Source: VGBO01 sp964453335 | Lineage (GTDB): Bacteria > Actinomycetota > Acidimicrobiia > Acidimicrobiales > CAIXPF01 | Direction: 5' to 3' | NCBI GenBank assembly: GCA_964453335.1 | Contig: CAYVOK010000020.1 | Coordinates: 1 to 42,513 of the forward strand | Length of the DNA: 42,513 bases | Part shown: one piece after another, positions 23,569 through 31,369 of the stretch | Numbering within the stretch: the first letter of the stretch is position 1 | Layout of the letters: each line of letters begins with the position of its first letter | Translations under genes and position numbers: made by a program | Notes under the pieces: model-generated | What the model saw: the letters and a program-made list of their open reading frames with translations, nothing else | Database searches by the model: none | Told to the model about the DNA's origin: nothing

Positions 23569-24858
23569 GTGGCCGACCCGATCGACCACGCGCTCCTGCC
23601 GGACACGGCGACCGTCGAGGCCGACGGTTCCCTCGCCGTCGGCGGCGTCCGGCTGACCGACCTCGCCGCGACCCACGGCACGCCGTTGTTCGTCTACGAC
23701 GAGGAGCACCTGCGGGCCCGCTGCCGGGAGGCGGTCGCAGCGTTCCCCGGTGGCGTCTACTACGCGACGAAGGCGTTCCTGTGCGGGGCGATGGCCCGGC
23801 TCGCGCACGAGGAGGGCATGCGGCTCGACGTGGCGTCGGGCGGTGAGCTCGCCGTCGCGCTCGCCGCGGGGGTGCCCGCCGCCGACCTGCTGCTGCACGG
23901 CAACAACAAGTCCGCCGACGAACTGCGCACGGCGCTCACCGTCGGTGTCGGCCGGATCGTCGTCGACTCCTTCGACGAGATCGACCGTCTCGACCGTCTC
24001 GTCGCAGCCGGTCTGCCCCGTCCCCGTGCGCTCGTGCGGATCACCCCGGGGGTCGAGGCGCACACCCACGACTACATCTCGACCGGCCAGGAGGACTCGA
24101 AGTTCGGGTTCGGTCTGCGTGACGGTGCAGCCGCCCGTGCCGTCGCCCGCCTCACCGCCCCCGGTTCGCCGGTGCACCTCGTCGGCCTGCACGTGCACAT
24201 CGGGTCGCAGATCTTCCGAACCGACAGCTTCGCCCGTGCGATGGAGGTCGTCGCACCGTTCGTTGCCTCGTGCGGTCTGCCGGAGCTGAACATCGGCGGC
24301 GGTCTCGGCGTCGCGTACGTGGCGGGGGAGCGAACGGAGTCGATCCCGGCGTGGGGGCAACGGGTCGCCGAGGCGTGCACGGCCCTCGGGATCGACGCGA
24401 CCGTGTCGGCGGAACCGGGCCGGGTGATCGCGGCCGCGGCGGCGGTCACGCTCTACACGGTCGGCACGATCAAGGACATCCCCGGGGTGCGCACCTACGT
24501 GGCCGTCGACGGGGGCATGATCGACAACCCGCGACCTGCGCTCTACGGCAGTGAGTACGAGGCGTTCCTGCCCCGTGCGGCGAACGCAGAGCGCCCCCGG
24601 TCGGTGCGGATCGTGGGCAAGCACTGCGAGTCGGGTGACGTCCTGCTCCACGACGCGGCGGTGCCCGCCGACCTCGCCGTCGACGACGTGGTGGCCACCC
24701 CGGTCACCGGGGCGTACGGGTTCTCGATGGGCTCGAACTACAACCGTCTGCCGCGCCCGGCGGTCGTCTTCGTCCGCGACGGTGTCGCCCGGCTCGTCGT
24801 GCGCCGTGAGACCGACGCCGACCTCTGCCGCACCGACCTCGTGGTGGGGGACGGCTGA
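23569..24858 (+). CDS. lysA: Diaminopimelate decarboxylase
   Basis: A PLP enzyme that makes L-lysine from meso-diaminopimelate. The 429-residue product has the PLP lysine in 'GGVYYATKAFLC' (K68), 'DVASGGELAVAL', 'HVHIGSQIF', the phosphate-binding 'LNIGGGLGVAY', 'SAEPGRVIAAAA' and the substrate motif 'GKHCESGDVL'. These define LysA among the alanine-racemase-fold decarboxylases. GTG 23569 lies 5 bases after argS, so it is probably co-transcribed. hom follows after 36 bases with its own -10-like hexamer. Confidence 0.96.
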   Translation: MADPIDHALLPDTATVEADGSLAVGGVRLTDLAATHGTPLFVYDEEHLRARCREAVAAFPGGVYYATKAFLCGAMARLAHEEGMRLDVASGGELAVALAAGVPAADLLLHGNNKSADELRTALTVGVGRIVVDSFDEIDRLDRLVAAGLPRPRALVRITPGVEAHTHDYISTGQEDSKFGFGLRDGAAARAVARLTAPGSPVHLVGLHVHIGSQIFRTDSFARAMEVVAPFVASCGLPELNIGGGLGVAYVAGERTESIPAWGQRVAEACTALGIDATVSAEPGRVIAAAAAVTLYTVGTIKDIPGVRTYVAVDGGMIDNPRPALYGSEYEAFLPRAANAERPRSVRIVGKHCESGDVLLHDAAVPADLAVDDVVATPVTGAYGFSMGSNYNRLPRPAVVFVRDGVARLVVRRETDADLCRTDLVVGDG

Positions 24859-24880
24859 CCGACCACGGCCGGGTGGCCGG

Positions 24881-24886
24881 TAGGCT
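24881..24886 (+). promoter_or_regulatory. -10-like hexamer, leaderless start of hom
   Basis: TAGGCT lies 8 bases before GTG 24895, in the 36-base gap after lysA. It gives the threonine genes a promoter separate from argS-lysA. Confidence 0.55.
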
Positions 24887-24894
24887 CGCCCGCC

Positions 24895-26184
24895 GTGCCC
24901 TCCCACACCGTGCGCATCGGCCTCCTGGGCCACGGAACCGTCGGACGCTCCCTCGTCGCGCTGCTCGGTGAGCGTGCCGCCGCGATCGAGGCGCGCACCG
25001 GACTCCGTCTCGAGATCACCCGGGTCGCCGCCCGCAGTCCGCGTCCGAACGGTGACGGCGACATCCCCGCGGATCGTTTCTGCACCGACCCGGCCGCCGT
25101 CGTGGCCGCACCCGACGTCGACGTCGTCGTCGAGCTGATGGGCGGCATCGAACCGGCCCGCACGCTCGTCGACGCCGCCCTCGCCGCCCACAAGCCGGTG
25201 GTGACCGCCAACAAGGCCCTCCTCGCCGTGGCCGGGCCGGAGCTGTTCGCCGCCGCGGACGACGCCGGCGTCGACCTGCTTTTCGAGGCGGCCGTCGGCG
25301 GCGGGATCCCGATCATCCGCCCGTTGCGCGAGTCGCTGCGCGGGGTGCAGGTGCGTCGGGTGCTCGGCATCGTGAACGGGACGACGAACTACATCCTCAC
25401 CCGGATGACGAACTCCGGTGCCGACTACGCCGACGCCCTCGCCGAGGCGCAGGCCCTCGGGTACGCCGAGGCCGACCCGACCGCCGACGTCGACGGCCAC
25501 GACGCCGCGGCGAAGGCAGCCGTGCTCGCCACCATCGCGTTCGGGTGCACCGTCCGTGCCGCCGACGTGGCGTGCGAGGGCATCCGCGGGGTCACCGCGG
25601 CCGACATCGCGGCGGCCGACCGGCGCGGGTTCCGCATCAAGTTGCTGGCGATCGCCGAGTCCTTCGACGACGGCAGCGTCGGGGTGCGGGTGCATCCCAC
25701 ACTCGTCCCGGTCGGCCATCCGCTCGCCGCGGTGAACGACGCGTTCAACGCCGTGTTCGTCGAGGGTGACGCCGTCGGTGAGCTCATGTTCTACGGCCGC
25801 GGTGCCGGCGGTGGACCGACGGCGTCGGCCGTCCTCGGCGACGTCGTCGACGCCGCAGCGAACCTGCGGTCCGGAACGGCGGCCGCGACCGGGTCGTTGC
25901 GGGCGGCACGGATCCGACCCCTCGACGACGCCGAGTGCGCCTTCTCCGTGCAGCTCACCGTCGCCGACCGACCGGGCGTGCTGGCCCGGGTGGCCGCCAC
26001 GTTCGCGGACCACGGTGTCTCGATCCGCTCGCTCGAGCAGGAGGACGCCGAGGACCGGGCCCACCTGGTCTTCATCACGCACGCCGTGGCCGGGTCGGCC
26101 ATGCGGGCGACCCTCACCGACCTCGCCGGTCTGGCCGACGTGGTGTCGGTCGACAGCGTGCTGCGGGTCATCGGGGTGGTGTGA
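24895..26184 (+). CDS. hom: Homoserine dehydrogenase
   Basis: It reduces aspartate semialdehyde to homoserine, the branch to threonine and methionine. The 429-residue product has the NAD(P) motif 'IGLLGHGTVGRSLVALL', 'VVTANKALLAVAGPEL', 'GGIPIIRPLRESLRG' and the substrate signature 'GIVNGTTNYILTRM...ALAEAQALGYAEADPTADVDG'. A C-terminal ACT domain (about residues 350-429, 'LTVADRPGVLARVAATFADHGVSI') points to feedback control, probably by threonine. thrC begins 3 bases after its stop. Confidence 0.96.
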   Translation: MPSHTVRIGLLGHGTVGRSLVALLGERAAAIEARTGLRLEITRVAARSPRPNGDGDIPADRFCTDPAAVVAAPDVDVVVELMGGIEPARTLVDAALAAHKPVVTANKALLAVAGPELFAAADDAGVDLLFEAAVGGGIPIIRPLRESLRGVQVRRVLGIVNGTTNYILTRMTNSGADYADALAEAQALGYAEADPTADVDGHDAAAKAAVLATIAFGCTVRAADVACEGIRGVTAADIAAADRRGFRIKLLAIAESFDDGSVGVRVHPTLVPVGHPLAAVNDAFNAVFVEGDAVGELMFYGRGAGGGPTASAVLGDVVDAAANLRSGTAAATGSLRAARIRPLDDAECAFSVQLTVADRPGVLARVAATFADHGVSIRSLEQEDAEDRAHLVFITHAVAGSAMRATLTDLAGLADVVSVDSVLRVIGVV

Positions 26185-26187
26185 GCG

Positions 26188-27576
26188 GTGCGCTACGTGT
26201 CCACCCGCGGGACGGCACCGATCCTCGGGTTCGCCGACGTCCTCCTCGCCGGTCTCGCCGACGACGGCGGCCTGTACGTGCCCGACGCATGGCCCGAGCT
26301 CCTGCCGTCGTGGGTCGACGCCCCCGACCGTGGCTACGTCGCCACTGCGGTCGACGTCATGTGGCCCTTCGTCGAGGGTGCGATCGACCGGGCCACGTTC
26401 GAGCGCATCGTCGCCGACTCCTACGCCACCTTCGACACACCGGAGGTGGTACCCGTCGTCCCCCTCGGTGACGACGTGCACCTCGCAGAGCTGTTCCGGG
26501 GTCCGACGCTCGCGTTCAAGGACGTCGCATTGCAGCTCGTCGGCCGCCTGTTCGACCACGAGCTCGCACGCCGCGGCGGCCGGGTCACCGTCCTCGGGGC
26601 GACGTCGGGCGACACCGGGTCCGCGGCCATCGAGGCGTTGCGCGACCGGGCCGCCGTCGACTGCGTGATCCTGCACCCCCACGGCCGGGTGTCCGACGTG
26701 CAGCGTCGGCAGATGACGACCGTCGACGCGCCGAACGTGTTCAACGTCGCGATCGAGGGGACCTTCGACGACTGCCAGGACCTCGTGAAGGCGGCGTTCG
26801 CCGACGTGGCGTTCCGTGACGCCGTGCACCTCACCGCCGTGAACTCGATCAACTGGGCCCGGGTGATGGCCCAGATCGTCTACTACGTGACGACGGCGGC
26901 CCGCTTCGGTGGCCGGCCGGTGCGCTTCGTCGTGCCGACCGGCAACTTCGGCAACGTGTACGCAGGCTGGGGTGCTCGGGCGATGGGGTTGCCCGTGGAG
27001 CGTCTCGTCGTCGCCTCCAACCGCAACGACATCCTCACCCGCACGTTCCACAGCGGGACGATGGCGCTCGACGGGGTCGTGCCGACGTTGAGCCCGTCGA
27101 TGGACATCCAGGTGTCGTCGAACTTCGAACGTCTGCTGTTCGAGCTCGCCGGGCGCGACGGCGCCGCGACCGCGGCGCAGCTCGAACGGTTCCGGGCCAC
27201 CGGGTCGGTCGACCTCACCGGCCCGCAACGTGACGGCATCGCGGCGCACTTCGCCGCCGCCCGGTGCGACGACGACACCACCCTCGCCACGATCGCCGAG
27301 ATGGACGAGCGGCACGGGATGCTCGTCGACCCGCACACCGCCGTCGGTATCGCGGCGGCACGGGCGGTCCCCGCGCCGCCGGGGACGCCGACGATCGTGC
27401 TCGCGACCGCGCACCCGGCGAAGTTCCCCGACGCCGTGGAGCGGGCGGCGGGGGTGCGTCCGGGTCTGCCGGACCGGCTCGCCGACCTGTTCGAACGGAC
27501 CGAGCGGTGCACGACCCTCCCGAACGACCTCGACGCCGTCGAACGGTTCGTCTCGGCAGCGGTCCGGACACGCTGA
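26188..27576 (+). CDS. thrC: Threonine synthase (long, E. coli-type)
   Basis: A PLP enzyme converting O-phosphohomoserine to threonine. The 462-residue product starts 'MRYVSTRGTAPILGFADVL' and has the N-terminal Thr_synth_N domain, the PLP lysine in 'LAFKDVALQLVG', 'GATSGDTGSAAIEAL', 'SINWARVMAQIVYYV' and 'VPTGNFGNVYAGW'. This is the long class found in E. coli and yeast rather than the ~360-residue class common in many actinobacteria. GTG 26188 follows hom by 3 bases. The gene after it encodes a likely kinase for its substrate rather than ThrB. Confidence 0.95.
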   Translation: MRYVSTRGTAPILGFADVLLAGLADDGGLYVPDAWPELLPSWVDAPDRGYVATAVDVMWPFVEGAIDRATFERIVADSYATFDTPEVVPVVPLGDDVHLAELFRGPTLAFKDVALQLVGRLFDHELARRGGRVTVLGATSGDTGSAAIEALRDRAAVDCVILHPHGRVSDVQRRQMTTVDAPNVFNVAIEGTFDDCQDLVKAAFADVAFRDAVHLTAVNSINWARVMAQIVYYVTTAARFGGRPVRFVVPTGNFGNVYAGWGARAMGLPVERLVVASNRNDILTRTFHSGTMALDGVVPTLSPSMDIQVSSNFERLLFELAGRDGAATAAQLERFRATGSVDLTGPQRDGIAAHFAAARCDDDTTLATIAEMDERHGMLVDPHTAVGIAAARAVPAPPGTPTIVLATAHPAKFPDAVERAAGVRPGLPDRLADLFERTERCTTLPNDLDAVERFVSAAVRTR

Positions 27577-27581
27577 GGTGC

Positions 27582-27587
27582 CATCAT
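27582..27587 (+). promoter_or_regulatory. Weak -10-like hexamer before the ApgM-like gene
   Basis: CATCAT lies 7 bases before ATG 27595. It keeps A2 and T6 of the -10 and the leaderless spacing, but it contains an alternative in-frame ATG at 27586, so it is only suggestive. Confidence 0.25.
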
Positions 27588-27594
27588 GGGTGCG

Positions 27595-28734
27595 ATGAAG
27601 TACGTGGTCTGCGTTCCCGACGGATGTTCCGACGAGCCGGTCGCCGAACTCGGCGGGCGCACCCCGCTCGAGGCGGCCGACCTGCCGGTGCTGCGTTCCC
27701 TCGCCGCCCGGGGGACGGTCGGGCGTGCGGCGACGATCCCGGCGGGCATGCCGCCCGGCAGCGACGTCGGGAACATGGCGATCTTCGGGTACGACCCGGC
27801 CCGCTACCACACCGGCCGCGCGCCGATCGAGGCCGCGGCGATGCGGCTCGACCTCACCGGCCGGGTCGCGTACCGCTGCAACCTCGTGAACGTCGGCCCC
27901 GACGGGACGATGGTCGACTTCGCCGGCGGTCACCCCGACTCCGACGCCGCGGCCGAGGTGATCCGGGCGCTCGACGCCGAGCTCGGTGGTGAGGTGTCCT
28001 TCCACCCGGGCGTGCAGTACCGCCACATCATGCTGGCCCCGCCCACGTGGTCGGACGCCGACTGCGTGCCCCCGCACGACCTCACGGGCAAGCCGTCGGT
28101 GCTGCCGACGGGCGCCGCGGCCCCGCACCTCGTCGACCTGATGGAACGCTCACGGGCGGTCTTCGAACGGTTCGACCTCGACGCCAACCAGATCTGGCTG
28201 TGGGGCCAGGGTCCCGGCCCGGCGATGCCGGCGCTCGCCGACCGGTTCGGCGTGCGAGGCGGGCTCGTCACCGAGGTGGACCTCGTCCGGGGGCTCGGTG
28301 TGCTCGCCGGGCTCGAGGTCGTCGAGGTGCCGGGTGCGAACGCCTGGTTCGACACGAACTACGAGGGCATGCGTGACGCGGCGATCGCCGGTCTGCGCGA
28401 CGGTGCCGACCTGTGGATCGTCCACATCGAGGCGTCGGACGAGGCCGGGCATGCCGGGGACGTCGCCGAGAAGGTGCGGGCGCTCGAGAACTGGGACGCC
28501 CGGGTACTCGCCGATCTCGTGCCCGCGCTCGACGCGATGGGGGACTGGCGCATGCTGCTGCTGCCCGACCACGCGACGCCGCTGCGGTTGCGCACCCACA
28601 CGCCGGATCCCGTGCCGTACCTGCTCGTCGACTCGCGGCGCAACGGCCCTGGCGGGACCTACAGCGAGGCCGGTGTCGCCGACCTCGAGCCGGTCGCGGC
28701 GCACGACCTCATGGCCGTGCTGCTCGAGCGGTAG
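27595..28734 (+). CDS. ApgM-like metalloenzyme, proposed homoserine kinase (alternative: phosphoglycerate mutase)
   Basis: It belongs to the alkaline phosphatase-like superfamily of archaeal-type cofactor-independent phosphoglycerate mutases. The 379-residue product begins MKYVVCVPDGCSDEP, has the phospho-acceptor region 'GMPPGSDVGNMAIFGYDP' (Ser56), 'TGRAPIEAAAMRLDL', and metal-site motifs 'VHIEASDEAGHAGD' and 'LLPDHATPLRLRTH'. A clade of this family (TIGR02535) is proposed to be homoserine kinase in genomes lacking thrB. Here it sits between thrC and rho, where actinobacteria usually carry thrB, and no thrB is in the window. ATG 27595 was preferred over 27586 by alignment to MKY-type starts. 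True glycolytic mutase activity remains possible. Confidence 0.85.
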   Translation: MKYVVCVPDGCSDEPVAELGGRTPLEAADLPVLRSLAARGTVGRAATIPAGMPPGSDVGNMAIFGYDPARYHTGRAPIEAAAMRLDLTGRVAYRCNLVNVGPDGTMVDFAGGHPDSDAAAEVIRALDAELGGEVSFHPGVQYRHIMLAPPTWSDADCVPPHDLTGKPSVLPTGAAAPHLVDLMERSRAVFERFDLDANQIWLWGQGPGPAMPALADRFGVRGGLVTEVDLVRGLGVLAGLEVVEVPGANAWFDTNYEGMRDAAIAGLRDGADLWIVHIEASDEAGHAGDVAEKVRALENWDARVLADLVPALDAMGDWRMLLLPDHATPLRLRTHTPDPVPYLLVDSRRNGPGGTYSEAGVADLEPVAAHDLMAVLLER

Positions 28735-28737
28735 CAT
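28732..28737 (+). promoter_or_regulatory. -10-like hexamer of rho
   Basis: TAGCAT overlaps the TAG stop of the ApgM-like gene. Initiation about 7 bases downstream would give rho a leader of roughly 125 bases, unlike the leaderless genes of this window. Confidence 0.45.
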
Positions 28738-28745
28738 CACCGCCG

Positions 28746-28764
28746 CCGGTTCCCACCGGTTCCC
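28746..28764 (+). repeat. Tandem direct repeat in the rho leader
   Basis: Two copies of CCGGTTCCC with one base between them (10-base period) lie just after the predicted transcription start. They could be an operator or RNA-binding sites; nothing similar was seen at other genes. Confidence 0.4.
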
Positions 28765-28783
28765 GCACCGCCCGCAAGGGCTC

Positions 28784-28843
28784 ATGGGCGACGGATCCGT
28801 CGCCGCCGGGAGTGTGACGAGACGAATCGGGCCCGCCGGGTGA
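28784..28843 (+). CDS. Possible 19-codon leader peptide upstream of rho
   Basis: An ATG at 28784, preceded by AAGGG at 28776-28780, opens a short frame (MGDGSVAAGSVTRRIGPAG) ending in TGA at 28841-28843, 25 bases before rho. Its first codons cover the 18-bp palindrome. Ribosome movement through it could open or close that hairpin. A chance frame is quite possible. Confidence 0.25.
   Translation: MGDGSVAAGSVTRRIGPAG
28787..28804. promoter_or_regulatory. Perfect 18-bp palindrome in the rho leader
   Basis: GGCGACGGATCCGTCGCC is its own reverse complement. It may act as a protein-binding operator or as an RNA hairpin or dimerisation site in the leader. Rho genes in other bacteria are autoregulated by attenuation in the leader; a similar role here is inference. 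Confidence 0.45.
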
Positions 28844-28868
28844 CGCGTGCCGTGGGATGGAGGACGAC

Positions 28869-30371
28869 GTGCCTGGTGACGCGAACGAACTCGAACGGGC
28901 GGCGTTGCAGCGCAAGGACCGTGAGCAGCTGACGGCGATCGCCGCGGCGCTCGGTCGCCGGGCACCGGCCCGGGCGCGCAAGGAGCAGCTCATCGACCTG
29001 ATCCTCGAGGCCGCGGGCGTCGGAGGCGGGGCGGCGCCGGCTCCGACTCCGGCTGCGTCCGACGACGAGCGTGCCGCCGAGCAGGACGGGGTGGTCGAGG
29101 TCGCCCCCCGGGTCGCGGCCGCCGAACCGGTCGAGGTCACCGACGAGGTCACAGACGAGCGCGACGACGGCGGCGAGGGTGGCGAGGCCGGCGACGACGG
29201 CGAGTCGACCGGTGGCGTCCGCCGGCGTCGGCGTCGTGGGCGTGACCGCGGCAACGGCGAGGCCCCCGGCACCGAACGCAACGGCGAGCAGACGCGCGAC
29301 GAGCAGACGCTGCCGCCCGACGCCGTGCGGGTGCTCGGCCACCTCGACCTGCGGGACGAGGGCTACGGGTTCCTGCGGGTCCGCGGCCATCTGCCGTCCC
29401 GTGACGACGTGTACGTGCCGGCGAAGTTCATCCGGCAGTTCAGCCTCCGCAAGGGCGACGTGCTCGCCGGCTGGTCCCGCCCCGCCGGCCGGGGGGAGAA
29501 GAACCCGGCGCTGCTCCGCGTCGAGGAGGTCAACGACGGCGATCCCGAGACGGCACGCCACCGGTTGCGCTTCGACGACCTCACCGCCGTGCACCCCGAG
29601 GAGCGGCTCGTGCTCGTCGGCGCCGACAACGCCGACGACGTGACCGCCCGGGTGATCGACCTGCTCACCCCGATGGGGCGTGGTCAGCGGGGCATCGTCG
29701 TCGCGCCGCCCCGGTCGGGTGCGTCCGCGCTCGTCCGCTCGCTCGCCCGCGCCGTCGAGGTGAACAACCCCGACGTGACGCTCCTCGTGCTGCTCGTCGA
29801 CGAGCGGCCGGAGGAGGTCACCGACATGCGGCGCGTCGTCGAGTCGGAGATCGTCGCCGCGACGTTCGACCGGCCGGCCGACGAGCACGTGCTCGCTGCG
29901 GACATGACCATCGAACGGGCGAAGCGCCTCGTCGAGACGGGGAACGACGTCGTCGTGATCGTCGACGGCATCACCCGGATCGCCCGGGCGTACAACGCCG
30001 CCGCCCCGCTCGGTTCGCCCACCTACCCGGCGAAGCGGTTCCTCGGCGCGGCACGCAACGTCGCCGAGGGCGGCTCGCTCACGGTGATCGCCACCGTTGC
30101 GACGGGGACCGGAGGTCGTCTCGACGACGCCGTCCTCGACGACCTGCGCGAGGGCGCGAACCTCGAGCTGCACCTCGACCGCTCGCTCGCCGAACAGCGG
30201 ATCCACCCGGCGGTCGCACCGGCGGCGTCGAGCACCCGCCACGAGGAGCTGCTCGTCGGCCCGGCCGGGGCGGACGCCCGTCGTCGGGCCCGCACGCTCC
30301 CCGGCGCCGACCTCGTCGCGCTCGTCGCAGCAACGGCCACCGTCGACGAGGCCCTCGGCCGCCTGCCGTGA
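28869..30371 (+). CDS. rho: Transcription termination factor Rho homologue with degenerate P-loop, Q-loop and R-loop
   Basis: Rho is a hexameric RNA-dependent ATPase that ends transcription. The 500-residue product has the N-terminal Rho_N-like helices, an acidic/Arg-rich insertion (about 65-145), the cold-shock RNA-binding domain ('DEGYGFLR', 'DDVYVPAKFIRQFSLRKGD') and the ATPase core. Catalytic Glu312 ('VDERPEEVTDM'), Walker B Asp366 ('VIVDGITRIARAYN'), Arg444 and Arg457 remain. However, the P-loop reads 'APPRSGASAL', with Ala285 in place of the invariant Lys and Ser for Thr. The Q-loop between 'ARAYN' and 'KRFLGAARN' is about half length, the R-loop is 'REGANLELHL', and the C-terminus is short. 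GTG 28869 has GGAGGA upstream. The position between thrC/kinase and prfA is the normal rho locus. Confidence 0.9.
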   Translation: MPGDANELERAALQRKDREQLTAIAAALGRRAPARARKEQLIDLILEAAGVGGGAAPAPTPAASDDERAAEQDGVVEVAPRVAAAEPVEVTDEVTDERDDGGEGGEAGDDGESTGGVRRRRRRGRDRGNGEAPGTERNGEQTRDEQTLPPDAVRVLGHLDLRDEGYGFLRVRGHLPSRDDVYVPAKFIRQFSLRKGDVLAGWSRPAGRGEKNPALLRVEEVNDGDPETARHRLRFDDLTAVHPEERLVLVGADNADDVTARVIDLLTPMGRGQRGIVVAPPRSGASALVRSLARAVEVNNPDVTLLVLLVDERPEEVTDMRRVVESEIVAATFDRPADEHVLAADMTIERAKRLVETGNDVVVIVDGITRIARAYNAAAPLGSPTYPAKRFLGAARNVAEGGSLTVIATVATGTGGRLDDAVLDDLREGANLELHLDRSLAEQRIHPAVAPAASSTRHEELLVGPAGADARRRARTLPGADLVALVAATATVDEALGRLP

Positions 30372-31369
30372 CGAGCGACGCCGACCTCGGGGCGCGGCTC
30401 CGGGCCGCGAAGCTGCGGGCGCTCGCCGCCGACGTCGTCGGCGCGCTGCCGGACGGCGTCGACGCCTCCCCGCTCGGCGGCGGTGCGGCGCTGCGCCACG
30501 GTGCGACCGGCGTGGTCCTCGTCGGTGCCGCCGGCGCGGAACGTGCGCTCGGCCCGGCGCTCGCCTGGGCGCTGCGCGCCGAGGTGACGACCCTCCACGT
30601 GCTCGCCGACGACCCGGACGCCGCCGGCGTGCTCGCGCGGCGGGCCGGCTTGTTCGATCTCGACGTGCGGGTGCACGTCGTGGAGGGGCGGGCGACCCGC
30701 GCCGCCACACCCGCACCGCACCTGCCCGTGCTCGAGCCCGCACGCGGCGCACTCGAGGCGGCGGAACCCCTGCGGGAGGCCGGGGCGACCATCGTCGTCG
30801 AGCACGGTGTGGTGCTCGCCGAACTCGACGGCCTCGAGATCGGCCGGGTCACCGACGGCCCCGACGGACCGACCCTCGAGGTCGGTGTCGGCCGGTTCGA
30901 CCGTGAGGCGGCGGCGGTCATGGAGGCCGTCCGCGGCCACGACGAGCTCACCGCCGGGATCTTCGCCGCCGTGCGCACGCACCGGCGCACGGATGCGAGC
31001 CCCCACCTGCTCAACCGGATCGGCCGGGCCCGTTGGCTGCGGGCCGACCTGCTCGCCGACCCCGGCCGGGTCGGCGCCCGGGATCTCGTCGTCGTCGAAC
31101 CGTCGCTGCCCCGGGACAACCTGTTGGACCCGGTACCCGCGAGCGCCCTCGGACGCACCGACGGCGGGACCGTCGTCGTGACCGCGTCCGTCGGCGTCGA
31201 CCTCGACCTCGTCCCGACGGCGGCGGACACCCGCGACCGGCACGACCCCGCAGCAGAGCTCGTCCTCGCCCTGCCCGCGCGTGACCGCTACCCGGTCGTC
31301 GGGGATCTCGCCGCCCGTCTGCGACGGCCGGCCCGCATCGTCGCCGTCGAGGGGTCCTGGCCGTCGTGA
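30368..31369 (+). CDS. Protein of unknown function between rho and prfA
   Basis: A 333-residue soluble protein that I do not recognise. It has an Ala/Val/Leu-rich alternating pattern ('GVVLVGAAGAERALGPALAW', 'EVTTLHVLADDPDAAGVLARR', 'DVRVHVVEG'), which suggests alpha/beta folding. A later beta-rich part has 'EHGVVLAELDGLEIGRVTDG', and a C-terminal part has 'RARWLRADLLADPGRVG' and 'ARDLVVVEPSLPRDNLLDP'. It overlaps both rho and prfA by GTGA, so it is almost certainly translated with them. The neighbours imply a role near transcription or translation termination, but no motif supports a specific function. Confidence 0.85.
   Translation: MTSDADLGARLRAAKLRALAADVVGALPDGVDASPLGGGAALRHGATGVVLVGAAGAERALGPALAWALRAEVTTLHVLADDPDAAGVLARRAGLFDLDVRVHVVEGRATRAATPAPHLPVLEPARGALEAAEPLREAGATIVVEHGVVLAELDGLEIGRVTDGPDGPTLEVGVGRFDREAAAVMEAVRGHDELTAGIFAAVRTHRRTDASPHLLNRIGRARWLRADLLADPGRVGARDLVVVEPSLPRDNLLDPVPASALGRTDGGTVVVTASVGVDLDLVPTAADTRDRHDPAAELVLALPARDRYPVVGDLAARLRRPARIVAVEGSWPS

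Noticed and set aside
23425..28128. A 1567-codon open frame on the minus strand, antisense to argS-lysA-hom-thrC-ApgM-like
   Set aside because: It is rich in Arg, Asp, Gly, His and Val, has no domain and mirrors the codon bias of five well-identified plus-strand genes. Stop codons are rare on the antisense of such GC-rich genes.
28857..28868. ATG 28857 as the rho start
   Set aside because: The GGAGGA that would serve as ribosome binding site lies just downstream of this ATG and is correctly spaced for GTG 28869.
29641..29760. The altered Rho P-loop as a simple sequencing error
   Set aside because: The reading frame is intact on both sides, several separate codons differ (K to R, K to A, T to S), and the Q-loop deletion about 95 residues later is in frame. 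A single error cannot explain this.
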